Source: Fistulifera solaris (lineage: Eukaryota > Bacillariophyta > Bacillariophyceae > Naviculales > Stauroneidaceae). From it: 64,000 bases of DNA. Of this stretch, positions 32,764 through 44,041 are shown piece after piece. The DNA is taken from NCBI GenBank assembly GCA_030295235.1, contig AP026155.1, forward strand, positions 620,001 through 684,000, in the 5' to 3' direction. The translations under genes and the position numbers were made by a program. Each line of letters opens with the position of its first letter. Position 1 is the stretch's first letter. The notes beneath the pieces are model-generated. The model was not told the origin of the DNA, searched no databases, and saw only the letters and a list, made by a program, of their open reading frames with translations.

Positions 32764-33529
32764 GCTATTGCTGATAGGAAAGAATTATCAGCTAACAACA
32801 AACATCCATCATAGGACGAGCTGAGCAATAACAAAATAATACTGGTTGTTCGGTTAGTTCATTTGCGTTCGCGAATGACGCGAAATTTCGATGATCGGCA
32901 GACGCCGAAAGTACGTCACAATCCATTTGTCGCTCCGTGACTCACAACGTCTTGACGGTTAGACGGCCGTTTTGCGGTTGGGAAGTCACAGAAGCCGAAA
33001 ACGCTGTCCGCAATGAATCTAAATAATAATGATGTGAATCTCAAATATTCATAGAATAGGTCTCATCAAAACGTCAAAGGTAATCTTGTCTCTTATTTGC
33101 CTCACTTTTAGTCGTCGGATCCACACTACAGTACACGAGGAAGCATAGACAAAAAGTCTACATGACGACAGACAAAAAACTTGGAGATTCGACCTGTAGC
33201 CATAGATCGGGAAGCCCGTCCACAAAAATGGCCAGATCATCGAATCTTCTCGGGATGAATCTCAAACGAACTTTACTTGGCCTAAGTATCTTACCTTTTT
33301 GAGGGCGCCTTCACACTTCGGTAACATGGTATCTTCTGAGAGTGTCATCGCAATAGTACATAAAAAATTTTGCGCCAAAATGTTGCCGTGCTCACCTCAT
33401 TCATCTTTTGGCTCCACCCCTTCCTTTCACAATTTGGCCTTTCGGCTTTCATACATTTCTCCGGGGTCCAAGTCAATTGCTTTTGACTAGAATCGTTTTC
33501 GCATTAAAGAGATCACTAAAGAAACAAGA
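32764..33529. other. Intergenic, divergent promoters
   Basis: 766 bp between the divergent methyltransferase and secreted-protein genes. It contains no supported exon. Confidence 0.45.
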
Positions 33530-34251
33530 ATGAGGTTCTCACCCTTGTGTGTCACCAGTCTACTGATTCCAACCTTGACGAATGCTCGTATTCTGGGAAC
33601 AGGGAAATGGTCAGGATGATCCGGGGGCTCATCCGGAAGGACGCGTGTGTCGTAATGAGGCGCCACTCACTTGGAGTCCGGCCACGCAAGCCGTGCTTTC
33701 CAACATGGGATACGCCGAAGACATTCTCCAAGCTCTCGAGTTGTATGCCGATGGTTTCACCATTGGATCGACGCAAGAACTCATTGTGGAAGCCCAAGAT
33801 GCCGCCGTCTCAGGTGCTACCGTTCGCGATGGACAAGCCGGAGACACCGACTTTCCATTCGGTGACATCAAACCGATTGTCACCATGGGAGAACGCAGTG
33901 CGTGCTCGGAATCCGTGGGACAAACGGTGGTTGGGAAACCCGACGGTATGGGTGCGTACTTGGTGAACGAACGTACCGTTCGAGTCATCTATCAGAGTGA
34001 ATCCTACGGACCGCTCGACGCCAACGAAGCGTAAGTTGTTGTATGATTCTGAGTCGTTTGCTGGATGATAATTGTGCTCACACAAAACTGTCTGCAGACG
34101 CGCATACCCTGTCAATAATGGCGAAGCCATGATTGGAGGATCGCACATTGCCGGTATTGACTACGACCGTGAAAAGTTATCACGTTTCATGAAAAACCAG
34201 GGACCCGCCTCCAATATGGTCGTTGGTTTCGATAATATGATCGAAAAATGA
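33530..34251 (+). CDS. Short secreted protein, possibly the N-terminal part of a larger enzyme
   Basis: Exons 33530-34030 and 34098-34251, with a 67-nt GT-AG intron; about 217 residues. A signal peptide (MRFSPLCVTSLLIPTLTNAR) is followed by GTGNGQDDPG-type sequence, LTWSPATQAVLSNMGYAEDIL, GQAGDTDFPFGDIKPIV, GKPDGMGAYLVNERTVRVIYQ and AMIGGSHIAGIDYDREKLSRF. From memory this resembles the start of large secreted phosphatase-like diatom proteins, but I cannot verify that. The frame ends abruptly after NMVVGFDNMIEK and nothing coding follows before the next gene, so this may be a truncated copy. One surplus G at 33602-33604 breaks the frame just after the signal peptide; correcting it gives 218 codons. 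Confidence 0.55.
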
Positions 34252-34571
34252 GTGGCTTCGCTTGCACTTTCAGAGAACAATATGATAACAAAAGTAACAT
34301 GACATAATGAAACTAAAGCAATCAATCTCATCTCAATCGTCACTTTTTTGTCTTTGCTGATACGAATGAATAATGAATGTTGTCCCAATATCAAGTTAGG
34401 GGTAAAGGATTAGTATTTTGTACTTGCACTATAAGCTTTACTGTAGTCCCCCTTTCTGTAACGACTCAGAGGAATATCAGTCCCGGAATCTTTGTTGTCA
34501 AACAAATTGTTTCATTCGATAGATTTAACTATTTTATTAGGTATAACAGTTTAAGTAGTCGTCTAAGCTCC
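34252..34571. other. Short convergent intergenic region
   Basis: 320 bp, AT-rich, with no remnant of the missing C-terminal part of the upstream secreted protein that I can recognise. Confidence 0.45.
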
Positions 34572-37500
34572 CTACACGACATTTGACGACACTTGAGACT
34601 GTGCAAATTGCTGTGCGGCTGCTAAAACCACTGATAGATCATCGCATTCCTTGGCTTGACCTTGCGCATTTCCCGCTTTTCCGCCACCGCGTCCACCGCA
34701 GGGTGCCAATGCAGCTTGAATCCAGGCATCTGCACGGAATCCTTGTTCCACCAGTGCATCGGGGACGACACAAAAGGCAAATACTTTGGAGCCTTCTTGA
34801 CTCAATCCCAAGAATGCCTTGGTCGGTGCCAGAGATTGAACTGTATTCAAAACACGTTGAGAAGCTTTGGAATCAGCACCAATGTCTATTTGCAATACCA
34901 GCGCCTTTTCGTCTTCAGCGACTTGACCAATTTGCTGTTCCAATTGTACCAACGCCTTATCTACTTTTTTGTTGTAAGAGTTTCTTTTGTGCTTCATTCG
35001 CTTCTTTCTGAATGCTTTCCAAACGCGCTCGTAATGATACTTTCAATGCCGCCGACATGATGGTACTATCCACTTGTTTGCGCAAAGCACCCGCAACTTC
35101 GCCTTCGGGTTGCTTCTCCAACTGTAATACTTGTTCTTCCAACGCTTTCCCCTGTTGCAAAGCATCCACCGCGGCTTGTTGTGTGACGGCCGTGATACGA
35201 CGAATGCCCTTGGCCACGGCTGTTTCTTCAATCAAACAAAACGATTGTGCTTCACCCGTCCGTTTCACATGGGTGCCTCCACAAAATTCAATGGAAGTGT
35301 CTTTCCCCACGGTGATGACTCGTACCGGATCAGGATATACCTCACCAAAAACGGCGCGGACGCCGTTCAATGCCTGTGCTTCAGCCAGTGGGAGTACTTG
35401 ACTCGATACGACAACATCTTCTGCCACCACTGCCTGACAAAACGATTCAATAGCTTGCAGTTGCTCGACATTCAAAGCCTTGTTGTAGCTAAAGTCGAAG
35501 CGCAATTTCTCGTCATTACACAAACTACCCCGTTGATCCACGGAATCACCAAGGACTTGACGGAGGGCGGCGTTCAGCACGTGGGTCATGCTGTGATTGG
35601 GTGCAATGCGTTGGCGACGCTCATAATCGACACGACACGTGACCGATTGTCCGACGTGCAATTTTTGTGACGATGCGTTCTCCTTCGTCCACTTGACTAC
35701 ACCTTCGTGCACAACAAATCCAGCATAAGATTGCACGTCATTTACATGAAAGTGACCGACAACCTGATTCGATGCATCCATAATATCTAAAACTCCCTTG
35801 TCGGTTTCTTGTCCACCAGCCACCGCGTAAAACGATGATTTGTCTAAAATCAGGCCGATGGTTGCTCCGTCGGGTGCACTTCCATCACCCGTCACGAATC
35901 CGTCACTAGTATAAATGGCCTTGACGGTGGCGGGTAAGTCAACATCCCATTCGTATTTGAAACTGTCGTCCGAGGGCAGAATGTTGTTTTGCTGCAACCA
36001 TGCCGTTTGTTCCGCTTGCAATTCACCCAAAACATCGCCTTGACTGTTGTTGTTGCGGGCTTGTTTTTGAGCCTGTCGGGAACGATCCTTCTGTTCCTGC
36101 ATAGCTTGATCAAAGCCTTGTGTGTCAACTGTGAAACCAGCCTCCTGTGCCATGAGTTGCGTCAAATCCAACGGGAAGCCGAGTGTATCATATAGGTAAA
36201 ACGCTTGTTTGCCCGGAATAATTTTAGTCGTTTCGCTACTGGCGGGGGCTACAATTTCCTGCTCAAAATATTGAATACCACGTTGCAACATGGAACCGAA
36301 AGCTTCTTCCTCCTCCTTTATGACTTGAATAATATGCTTTTCTTGCTGTTTTAGTTCTGGAAAGGCATCCCCAAACGTCTGCACGACAATCGGCACAAGT
36401 TCCGCCATGAACCCGGAAGGCAATTGCAGAATTTGCTGTCCATAGCGCGCCGCGCGACGAAGAATACGCCTTAGAACATATCCACGTCCTTCATTGTTGG
36501 GAATGACTCCATCGGCAATCGCGAAACTCAACGTACGAGCATGATCGGCAATCGCTCGGTACGCGGTATCGTGAAAATCGGCATCGTCGGCTCCCAGTTT
36601 ACCCGCATACGGCCGTGCGGTAGGACTCTTGGTTTGCAACGCCTCAAACAAAGGTTGGAAGCAATCAATGTCGTAATTACTGGACTTGTGTTGCAAAATG
36701 GACGTCAATCGTTCCAATCCCATGCCCGTATCAATGTGTTTGGCGGGTAAAGTAGACAGCTCCGTCGGTCCTTCCCGATTGAATTGAATAAAGACAATAT
36801 TCCATATTTCAATGACATTCGGATCATCTTGATTGACCAGAGCACTCGCATCCCTTCCATTGCCAATCCGATCGTAATGAATTTCACTGCACGGACCACA
36901 GGGACCAACATCGCCCATTTCCCAAAAATTATCACGAGCACTGCACGCAATGACTTTATGTGCCGGCAAATACTGCAACCAATAATCACGAGCCTCGGTA
37001 TCGGCCGGAATTTGTTCATTACCTTCAAAATAGGTTGCATACAAGTTGTCTGGATTCAAGGCATACACGCGGGTCAATAAATCCCACGCCATATCAATGG
37101 CTTCTTTTTTGAAGTAATTCCCAAATGACCAAGTTCCCAACATTTCAAAAAAGGTATGATGATACGTATCACGTCCGACATCTTCCAAATCATTGTGTTT
37201 GCCACCGGCGCGAATGCATTTTTGGGAATTGACGGCGCGCTGTAGTTTCGATAATGGACTGGACGGATCGGCTTGTCCTAAGAAAATCGGTTTGAATTGA
37301 TTCATTCCGGCATTTGTAAAGAGTAAAGTTGGATCATTGAGGGGAGCACATGCCGAACTGGGGACCATCGTATGATTGTGTTGCTTTTGAAAGTAATTGA
37401 CGAATGTCGAACGGACTTGATCCGTCGACCATTCGAGAGAAGAAGAAGAAGAAGAAGAAGTGCTGGAGAAACGAGTCATAAGAGTAGGAACTGCTCTGCT

Positions 37501-37596
37501 GTTCTGGATCCCCCAAGAGGTTGGTCGAAAGGCAGAAGTTCGTCGAACGACAAGTGTCGTCCACAACAACATGATGCTATTCGAAATACTTTTCAT
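34572..37596 (-). CDS. Alanyl-tRNA synthetase, organellar
   Basis: Charges tRNA-Ala. About 1,007 residues, with a 60-residue presequence (MKSISNSIMLLWTTLVVRRT, Ser-rich) that suggests mitochondrial and/or plastid import. The class II core includes FVNYFQKQHNHTMVPSS, FTNAGMNQFKPIFLG, GKHNDLEDVGRDTYHHTFFEM, GDVGPCGPCSEIHYDR, DTGMGLERLTS and the RRILRRAARYG helix. The editing domain keeps its zinc ligands (NHSMTHVLNAALRQ and CGGTHVKRTGE). The oligomerisation C-Ala domain follows (CDDLSVVLAAAQQFAQ at the end, with the GGRGGGKAGNAQGQ glycine loop). One surplus A in the run 34965-34970 breaks the frame in the linker before C-Ala; without it the length is 1,008 codons. A (GAA)n tract near 37440-37460 encodes poly-Ser. 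Confidence 0.95.
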
Positions 37597-38351
37597 TCTC
37601 CAAGAGAAGCAGTAAAAAAGGATTTGATTTGCGCAGAAAGCGATCGATTCGAATCGAATAACCTACAACCTGCAACCTACAACTAATCCTTGTCGATGAT
37701 TGAGGATGTTATGACTAGTTGACGAATTACAAGTACCTTTTTCAATCTAGAACAACATCATCAAGAAGGAATGCGTTGTTTTATTATACTGACTTACTCC
37801 GTATTGTTTTGTCTTTCCTTTTTCGTGTGTGTGGTGGAAGTGTTGGCGAACTGACGCACTCGCCTGTCCGTGTCGCGGCGGGCGGCGTCGCGAACAGAAC
37901 AATTCATGACTGCAATTCAATCACAGAGAAAAACAGCGAAACGAAAGAATCAATAATAATGCAGACATGATCGATACCAGGTATAGCCGCCCAAATAGCG
38001 TGTTGCTGACAACCATATGAATATCATGTCATTTTCACGTCAGCTTATATATATATATATATATTCCATTATGTTCCACAAACACTATCGGGGCGACTGG
38101 ATTCCTGGCTTATTATGGTAAAATGGACTGGATTCCTGGGTAAATGGTCAAGTGCAAGAGCATCACAGGAATCAATAAACTATCGTCGTGTCAAACCATG
38201 CGCTTAGCGATCATAGTATTATGTAGCTATACGTCATTTTTCATTATCTGATCCTCAATCTACATTCCATGGTCTCGTCATAGTTTCTCTATCCGTTATT
38301 CTTTCTCTCTACCGAATAATCGAGCGATTTCGCTAATTTCACCTTGACAAA
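37597..38351. other. Intergenic with small repeats
   Basis: Holds a TACCTGGTA motif in reverse orientation (37975-37983), a (TA)n tract (38047-38065), and a 15-base direct repeat around GACTGGATTCCTGG (38095-38109 and 38126-38140). No gene. Confidence 0.5.
37975..37983. promoter_or_regulatory. TACCTGGTA motif (minus orientation)
   Basis: About 380 bp upstream of the alanyl-tRNA synthetase start, on its coding strand. Confidence 0.3.
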
Positions 38352-38744
38352 CTAGAACCACCAGTACAACAAGAGCAGTAGTACCACACTGGTCACGACT
38401 TTTGGATGTTCTTTGACTTGTTGCATCCATGGCCGATCGCGAGATAAGAGCCGCATCCGATCGTCGTCGTCGTCGCCCATGTGAATCAAGGATTGTACTT
38501 GTTCACGTAGCAAACGTCCAGCGTTATTGTTGTCAAGTAATACAATGTGTCCACTGGATTCTACATCTGTGTTCGATGACAGCGTTGTCTTGGAGTGTTG
38601 ATAGCTGCTGTTGTGATAAACATCGCCCGATGCCGTCGTATTCTTCCGTGCTTGTTGTTGCTGTTGCTGAAAGACTTCTTCGAACCGTTTTCGTTTTTCG
38701 TCTCGAGCGGCTTTCTTCGCTTCGACGGGTGATGCAGGTATCAT
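38352..38744 (-). CDS. Small tail-anchored membrane protein, unknown function
   Basis: Intact 130-residue frame. The N-terminal half is charged and helical (EAKKAARDEKRKRFEEVFQQ), followed by a Ser/Thr/Asn-rich linker, a short acidic run and a single hydrophobic helix at the extreme C-terminus (VVTSVVLLLLLYWWF). A helix in that place marks a tail-anchored protein inserted after translation by the GET/TRC route, as for SNAREs and other endomembrane adaptors. I do not recognise the family, and no SNARE heptad pattern is obvious. Confidence 0.6.
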   Translation of the reverse strand: MIPASPVEAKKAARDEKRKRFEEVFQQQQQQARKNTTASGDVYHNSSYQHSKTTLSSNTDVESSGHIVLLDNNNAGRLLREQVQSLIHMGDDDDDRMRLLSRDRPWMQQVKEHPKVVTSVVLLLLLYWWF

Positions 38745-39101
38745 GAGAATTCAAAGAAGTTGAATAAAGTTGGATGGATCAAGGCATGGGCCCGGAGTGC
38801 TGAAATTCCAGTGTGTTGTCCCTTCGTCAATGATTTCCTCTCTCTCTCTCTCTCTTTTCGTTCCTCAATCGTACAAAGCCGTTATACTATTCGTCGTCTT
38901 TTATTCAAGCAAATAAAAACAAAAGAAAAAGACAGAAAGCATTGATTCTGGACATGAGAAGAGCGATCCGATCAACGACTTGTTGCGACTTGCACGCAAT
39001 AAAAAAAAAATAATGTTGTGGGCTGGCTGATGTTGGGTTGGGAGGATGATGATGATGATTCTCGAGGAGGGACGAGTATGGGTGGTGTTTTCATTCACAC
39101 A

Positions 39102-39160
39102 CTCAGAAAATCTGGATGAGTGGCTGGCATTTTTACAGCCTCAGAAAATCTGGAGGAGTG
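39102..39160. repeat. Two CTCAGAAAATCTGGAKGAGTG units
   Basis: Two 21-bp direct repeats (39102-39122 and 39140-39160) differing at one base. A third, more diverged copy with matching upstream sequence (TGTTTTCA.TC.CAC.CAGAAAATCTGG) lies at 39559-39598. Confidence 0.65.
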
Positions 39161-39422
39161 ATGGTGCGCGATGGGTTCAATTGATGTTCGTGGCGTACGC
39201 GCATGAGTGAAAATAAAAAATGCAGTCCTGGTTCGACTTTAAAGTAAAAACGGATGACTTTTCGCAAGGCTCTTCGCCGTGAAATATAATGACGTGCAAT
39301 GCAAACGCTTCTAAAGACTACTATGTATTTCGTTTGCAGCAACGACAAATGGAGCGCCAGATGGTTTACTGAACGAGCGAATTTCTAGGCAGCCTTATTG
39401 TCGCTCAAAACGAATGTAAGTT

Positions 39423-39443
39423 CATGACTGAAGAGCAGTCGTG
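39423..39443. repeat. CATGACTG-N5-CAGTCGTG dyad, copy c
   Basis: Eight-base arms with one mismatch and the 5-base loop AAGAG. A further inverted pair (ATAAG/CTTAT) and a TAGTACCAGGTA follow within 40 bp. Confidence 0.5.
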
Positions 39444-39473
39444 GATAAGTTGATGTCACACTTTCGCTTATAG

Positions 39474-39482
39474 TACCAGGTA
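39474..39482. promoter_or_regulatory. TACCTGGTA motif (minus orientation)
   Basis: About 570 bp before the gene at 40050 and about 730 bp upstream of the tail-anchored gene; directly adjoins dyad copy c. Confidence 0.3.
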
Positions 39483-40049
39483 GACACAGTTGTGTGTATT
39501 TTGAAGCAGACGGATATTCTGAAGTGCTGTGTCGAAAGATCTCTACGGAAGCGTGTCTCGTGTTTTCACTCTCACGCAGAAAATCTGGGGTGCGGTGGAA
39601 AGGAGGAAATATTTCCAAGGAACAAATAATGCGTGTGCGAGGACGCTGACAAATAAGAACAGGTGCACTCCTTTCGTATATCTTCGATTAACCAACAACA
39701 ATGCTGTTTTACGAATAGCATTGGTGCAAAGAGAGGTTTCGGAGCGAGCCTTTTTGATTTTATTAGACAGGAATGACAGCCGTGAAAGAAATTGCGAACA
39801 TGTTTTTCAGTTAACTTTTCTGTTGCCGAACGAAGACTTGCGTGAATACTCTTCTTCTTGATACAAAGATACAGATTTCAATTCATGGTTTCGATCGTGA
39901 TTCTCGTTGGATACAAGAGCGATCGTGCTCCTTCGCTCAGTGATGAGCGATGCCGTGGAAGAGAAACAGCGACTAAAGTACATTTGCATTTCTGTCATAA
40001 AAAATCCCGACTTCTATGATATCTCAACAATCGTTTCGAGACAGTCAAC

Positions 40050-40336
40050 ATGAGCAAAACCAAGCGAAGCGAAACGGATAGACCTCACGTCGTTGTCTAT
40101 CATCACCATCATTTCTATCATGCAAGTGAGGAAGACGCCGTGCCTTTTCCTATGGGGCCCATGTTGAAAAAGAACAAGTCAACGATGATGCCTCCAGCTC
40201 CTGGACCGTCAACGCCTCCCGCACCCGAGCCGACGAATAAGACTTCTCATCATTCCACAAAAAGGAATGGCTAGCGCAACGCAAACAGGAATTGTACGAG
40301 TCGTACAAGTCGGGTCAGATGTTTGGGAAGAAGTAG
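40050..40336 (+). CDS. Small His/Pro-rich protein, unknown function
   Basis: About 95 residues. It starts MSKTKRSETDRPHVVVYHHHH and has a short His cluster (HHHHFYH), an MPPAPGPSTPPAPEP proline stretch, and a charged helical C-terminus (EWLAQRKQELYESYKSGQMF) ending GKK. One A is missing in the run 40259-40263. With it the frame continues past an early stop, and the length is 96 codons. The helical end is better protein-like sequence than the alternative stop, which supports the longer reading. I do not recognise a family. The His cluster could bind metal, but this is a guess. Confidence 0.45.
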
Positions 40337-40479
40337 TAAAGCGACGATGAATGATTAAGGAGCACACAGCAGGCTCATCGGAGAAGCGTTATCTTTGATG
40401 AAAGAATGCAACTTATAGTGATGGAATAACATCTTATTTCTCGATTGATTTTTATAATGGTAGTCCTTTGGTATGTTGA

Positions 40480-43400
40480 TCATTGATCTTGCAACCAATT
40501 GCGTGTTTCCTCGGCGGTCAATGGGACCACTTGCGTCACGGATCGTGTCTCGCACAAAGGAAGAAGCGAGGTACAGCCTGGTCTCGAAAAGACCAAAATC
40601 AAACAATTTTCAGTTTGCGAGAAGAATCCAGCTTCACAATAGGTCAAATAATAGTTCCAGCATCGTAAAAAGACATCATCAAAACCCAGTTTTCTCACCA
40701 CATCTTCCGATGCATTGAATCGACGTCTCCACTCTGCCAAGGTTTGTGCATAGTGAAGACCAATGTTGTCAATGTGCTCGAGCGTGAGACACGATTGTCG
40801 GTACGCAGCATCCACCAGAGCATGTAACGAAGGACAGCACGATCCGGGAAATATAATGGTGTTGATGAAATCAGTCGATCGCAAGTACGTTTCGTAACGT
40901 TGTTCCGGTGTAGTGATGGCTTCCATGACGAGAATTCCATCCTTCGCCAGAACTTGCTCGACGGCCCAAAAGAATTCGCCCAGGTGTTCGTGTCCGACGG
41001 CTTCGATCATTTCACAGCTGAGAACACGGTCGTACCTGCCGCGGTTCGCCGGGCGGCGGCAGAATGTACGATAATCCACCACTTCAAACGTAATCAAATG
41101 CTCCAATCCAGCTTCTTTGACGCGTTGTTCAGCCAGCGCCTTTTGTTCCACCGACAAAGTGATGCCGGTAACATGGCAACCATACTTTTGGGCGGCATGC
41201 AAGGAAAGGCCACCCCAGCCAAAGCCAATATCCAACATGGTTTGACCAGGTTGAATTTGGGCGCGCTCTAAGAGAGTATCCAACTTGCGCCACTGTGCTT
41301 GCTCCAATGTTCCACGGAATCGCAACGATGAGTCGGTCGGATTCGGGATAGCATCGTAAATGGCGGACGAGTACATGAGGGTTTCGCGGTCCAAAAAGGT
41401 ACGGAACAAGTCGTTGGAAATATCGTAATGCGCGTGAATGTTTTTCAAAGAACCGCCTCGTTCCGAATTGTCCATGGTCAATTTGTATCGCATGTAATTG
41501 AAAAACGATCCGATTTTAGCCATTGCAATCCCGAGGCGTTGGACATGGCGTTACTGTAACTATGACCACGACCCGATCGCCGGGGTTCATGCAGGCGATC
41601 TCGATTCCCGATAAACAGCAAAAACAAGCGGGTCAATCCGATAGGATCTCCTAAAACGACAGTCGTTTCATCTCGTGTGTTTACTGGCTTGAGAACGGGG
41701 TGATATGGCTCGGTTTTTCCGTCCAACGGCTCCACGACAAAATGTCCTGCCATGTAGGAACGAGCCAGCCCCAAATCATACTCAAACGCAGTCTTGACGA
41801 AGAACCATTCATCAAACACTCGAACTGTAACTGGGTGCGGATCCGAACGCCCACAAGGTGTGCCGTCTCCAAAGGAAACAATCGATCCATCATTCATTTT
41901 GAGTCGAAGAGTACCCTTCTGAACCGCCTGTCTCAAAAAGTAGAAAATGAATTTTTGCAGATCGCCACGGGCCAATCGTAGCTCAATCGTTGATACAATA
42001 TTTTCAGTAAAGACCCTCTCGACGCCGAGAGCGACAAGTCTGGGGGCTTCAATACACTCTTTTCCGCATTTTCAGCCCACGGCAAGTGAGTTCCGGAAAG
42101 CTTAGTGGCTACTTCAAATCCAGCGCGACATCCATCTTCGTGAAATCCATAACCTTGCCACGCACCGCAAAACCACAAACCGTCTTGACCCTGAAACCTT
42201 TGAGTAATGGAATCACGAGCCCGAAGAGTCGTCTGGGTGAACTGCGGATGCGCCATAGTGACACGATGATGGGTTAGGTGCGACTCCGGTGGTTGGTGTG
42301 GATTCAACGACACGAAAATGTCCGTGGCCGTATCCAAAGTTTGCAACCTATTCAACCAATACGTCACATAGACAGCTTTCATGCGCGCCAACGACTCTGA
42401 TTCGCCGTTGGATCCGTCGTGCGTCAATTTATTTCCGAATCCTGATGCGCTGCCTTCCATGACGACGTCTCCTTTTTGTGCGTGAACGCATTGTGTCAGA
42501 TCGGGCAATTCACTAGATTTCCCCAAACAGTTCCATGAAGCCCAAGCTTTGATCGGCATGAGCTTTGGATCCGAATGGATATAAATCGCATTATCCTCAT
42601 AACGAATTTGCGACAAACATTCTTGCAATGAAGGGAATGATGGAAGCATTTCAGCCGCGTTGGGTGGATGACAAGCAAAAATAACCTGATCAAACACACC
42701 CAAAGATTCTCCGTTAGAGCCCAACAACTCGTAGCCAGCCGTCGCAGCTTTTTGAACGGTTCCAACCGGGTTAGACACATGTACGTGCTCCAAAGACTTC
42801 TGCACAGCTTGCACATACTGTTGCGATCGACCAGCAACCGTCTTCCACTGCGGTCGCTGAAAAAGTTGCAACATTTTGTGATTGCAGAGAAATGCAATCA
42901 GTTGCGCAGCAGGAAAATCGAGTACATCATCCATACTCGCACTCCATAGAGCCGCCATCATTGGCAGCAGATAGCATTTACAGAAGGCACTGCTGTACCG
43001 GTGATCGCGAAGATACTGCCCCGTCGTGACGTGTTTGCGCGGATCGTCCGGCGCCATGCGCAACAACGCCGGAGCCTCTTCATGAAAGCGCAGCATATCA
43101 CGAATCATAGAATAATACTGTAATACATGGCGTTTGTCGCGAATGCAACCGTACGAATTCCATTCAATGTCACCTTGATCCAAACTGACGCTCAAACTCA
43201 TATCGGAATCATCTTCGGGGACTTGCAATGCCTTGAACCATTCGACCATATTGGGATAATTGGAATGATTGAATACCATGAAACCGATATCGACATCAAT
43301 CGTCCTTCCCTCTTTCGTCAAAACAGGAACGGTCCACGCGTGTCCTCCGAGTCGATCTTGAGCTTCCCACAAGTGCACTTCGTAGTCCGGTTGTTGCTGA

Positions 43401-43489
43401 AGATGCCATGCCGCTGCCAAGCCGGAAACACCTCCACCGATGACAGCAATACGCTGTTTCGCCAAAGAAATCCTTTGAGAATCTTGCAT
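40480..43489 (-). CDS. FAD oxidoreductase-cyclopropane fatty acid synthase fusion
   Basis: About 1,003 residues. The N-terminal half is an amine-oxidase-type flavoprotein: RIAVIGGGVSGLAAAWHLQQ (dinucleotide fold), EAQDRLGGHAWT, and the FAD-closing GLWFCGAWQGYGFHEDG. The C-terminal half is a CFA synthase: AHYDISNDLFRTFLDRETLMYSS, SAM motif MLDIGFGWGGLSLHAAQKYG, GITLSVEQKALAEQRV, and the catalytic-region SCEMIEAVGHEHLGEFF. The synthase adds a methylene bridge from SAM across a phospholipid acyl double bond. Plant cyclopropane synthases share this fused oxidase-plus-CFAS form. Two single-base losses (about 41969-41973 and 41530-41532) break the frame at the domain joint and within CFAS. With both restored there are 1,004 codons. 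Confidence 0.88.
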
Positions 43490-44041
43490 GCTACCAGTTT
43501 CAAATTACGCGCGATCCAGTGAAATGAAAAGAATGCAAAGAGACAAAAATCCCCGCAAAAACGGCCGATGATCGCTTTTGTTCTTGGCTTTCGTGTGAGT
43601 CACTCCGTCACCGATGACGTAGGTTGACGCAATCCATGAACGCGTACAACAGGCAGACGGCCTTCGGAAACAAACCAAGTGCGCACTTTCTCGTTTGTAC
43701 TCTATAACCCATACATTAAGGGGGTACGTCATTCGAAACCACTTTGCGTCGCGTTTGTGCGGTCTCGAATGATTTTTTGGATCCTTGTCTGGAGGATGGA
43801 CACCATGATCGCAGGGAAGCTAGGAAGATGACTCGTTTGTTTAGCCAAACTACAAAGCTAATCCAACACTCGGCATGTTTTGAAGCTATTAGATATGTAA
43901 TATTTAGAGCTTATCTTTTTTAAACAGTAAACAAAGACATTATCGTGCAAGCCGGTTATATGCTAAAAGGCGGAGTTGGACCCCTCACTCTCTCCACAAA
44001 CAGTGATTTTAGTGTGAAATTCGTTGTTTTCTTAATAGCGA
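43490..44041. other. Intergenic, promoter of the FAD-CFAS gene
   Basis: 552 bp without a gene. A TGACGT and a TGACGC lie 9 bp apart near 43616-43630, about 130 bp upstream of the start codon at 43489. This pair resembles diatom CO2/cAMP-response elements but may be chance. Confidence 0.4.

Larger units (their letters stand above)
38745..40049. other. Intergenic with repeated units
   Basis: 1.3 kb without a supported gene. It contains a (CT)n tract (38839-38855), the CAGAAAATCTGG repeats (39102-39122, 39140-39160, 39577-39590), one dyad repeat (39423-39443) and one TACCTGGTA motif (39474-39482). Confidence 0.5.

Noticed and set aside
37640-37670. ATTCGAATCGAAT sequence as a possible tRNA T-arm
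   Set aside because: No acceptor or anticodon arm can be paired around it. I found no tRNA in the window, though a covariance search would be decisive.
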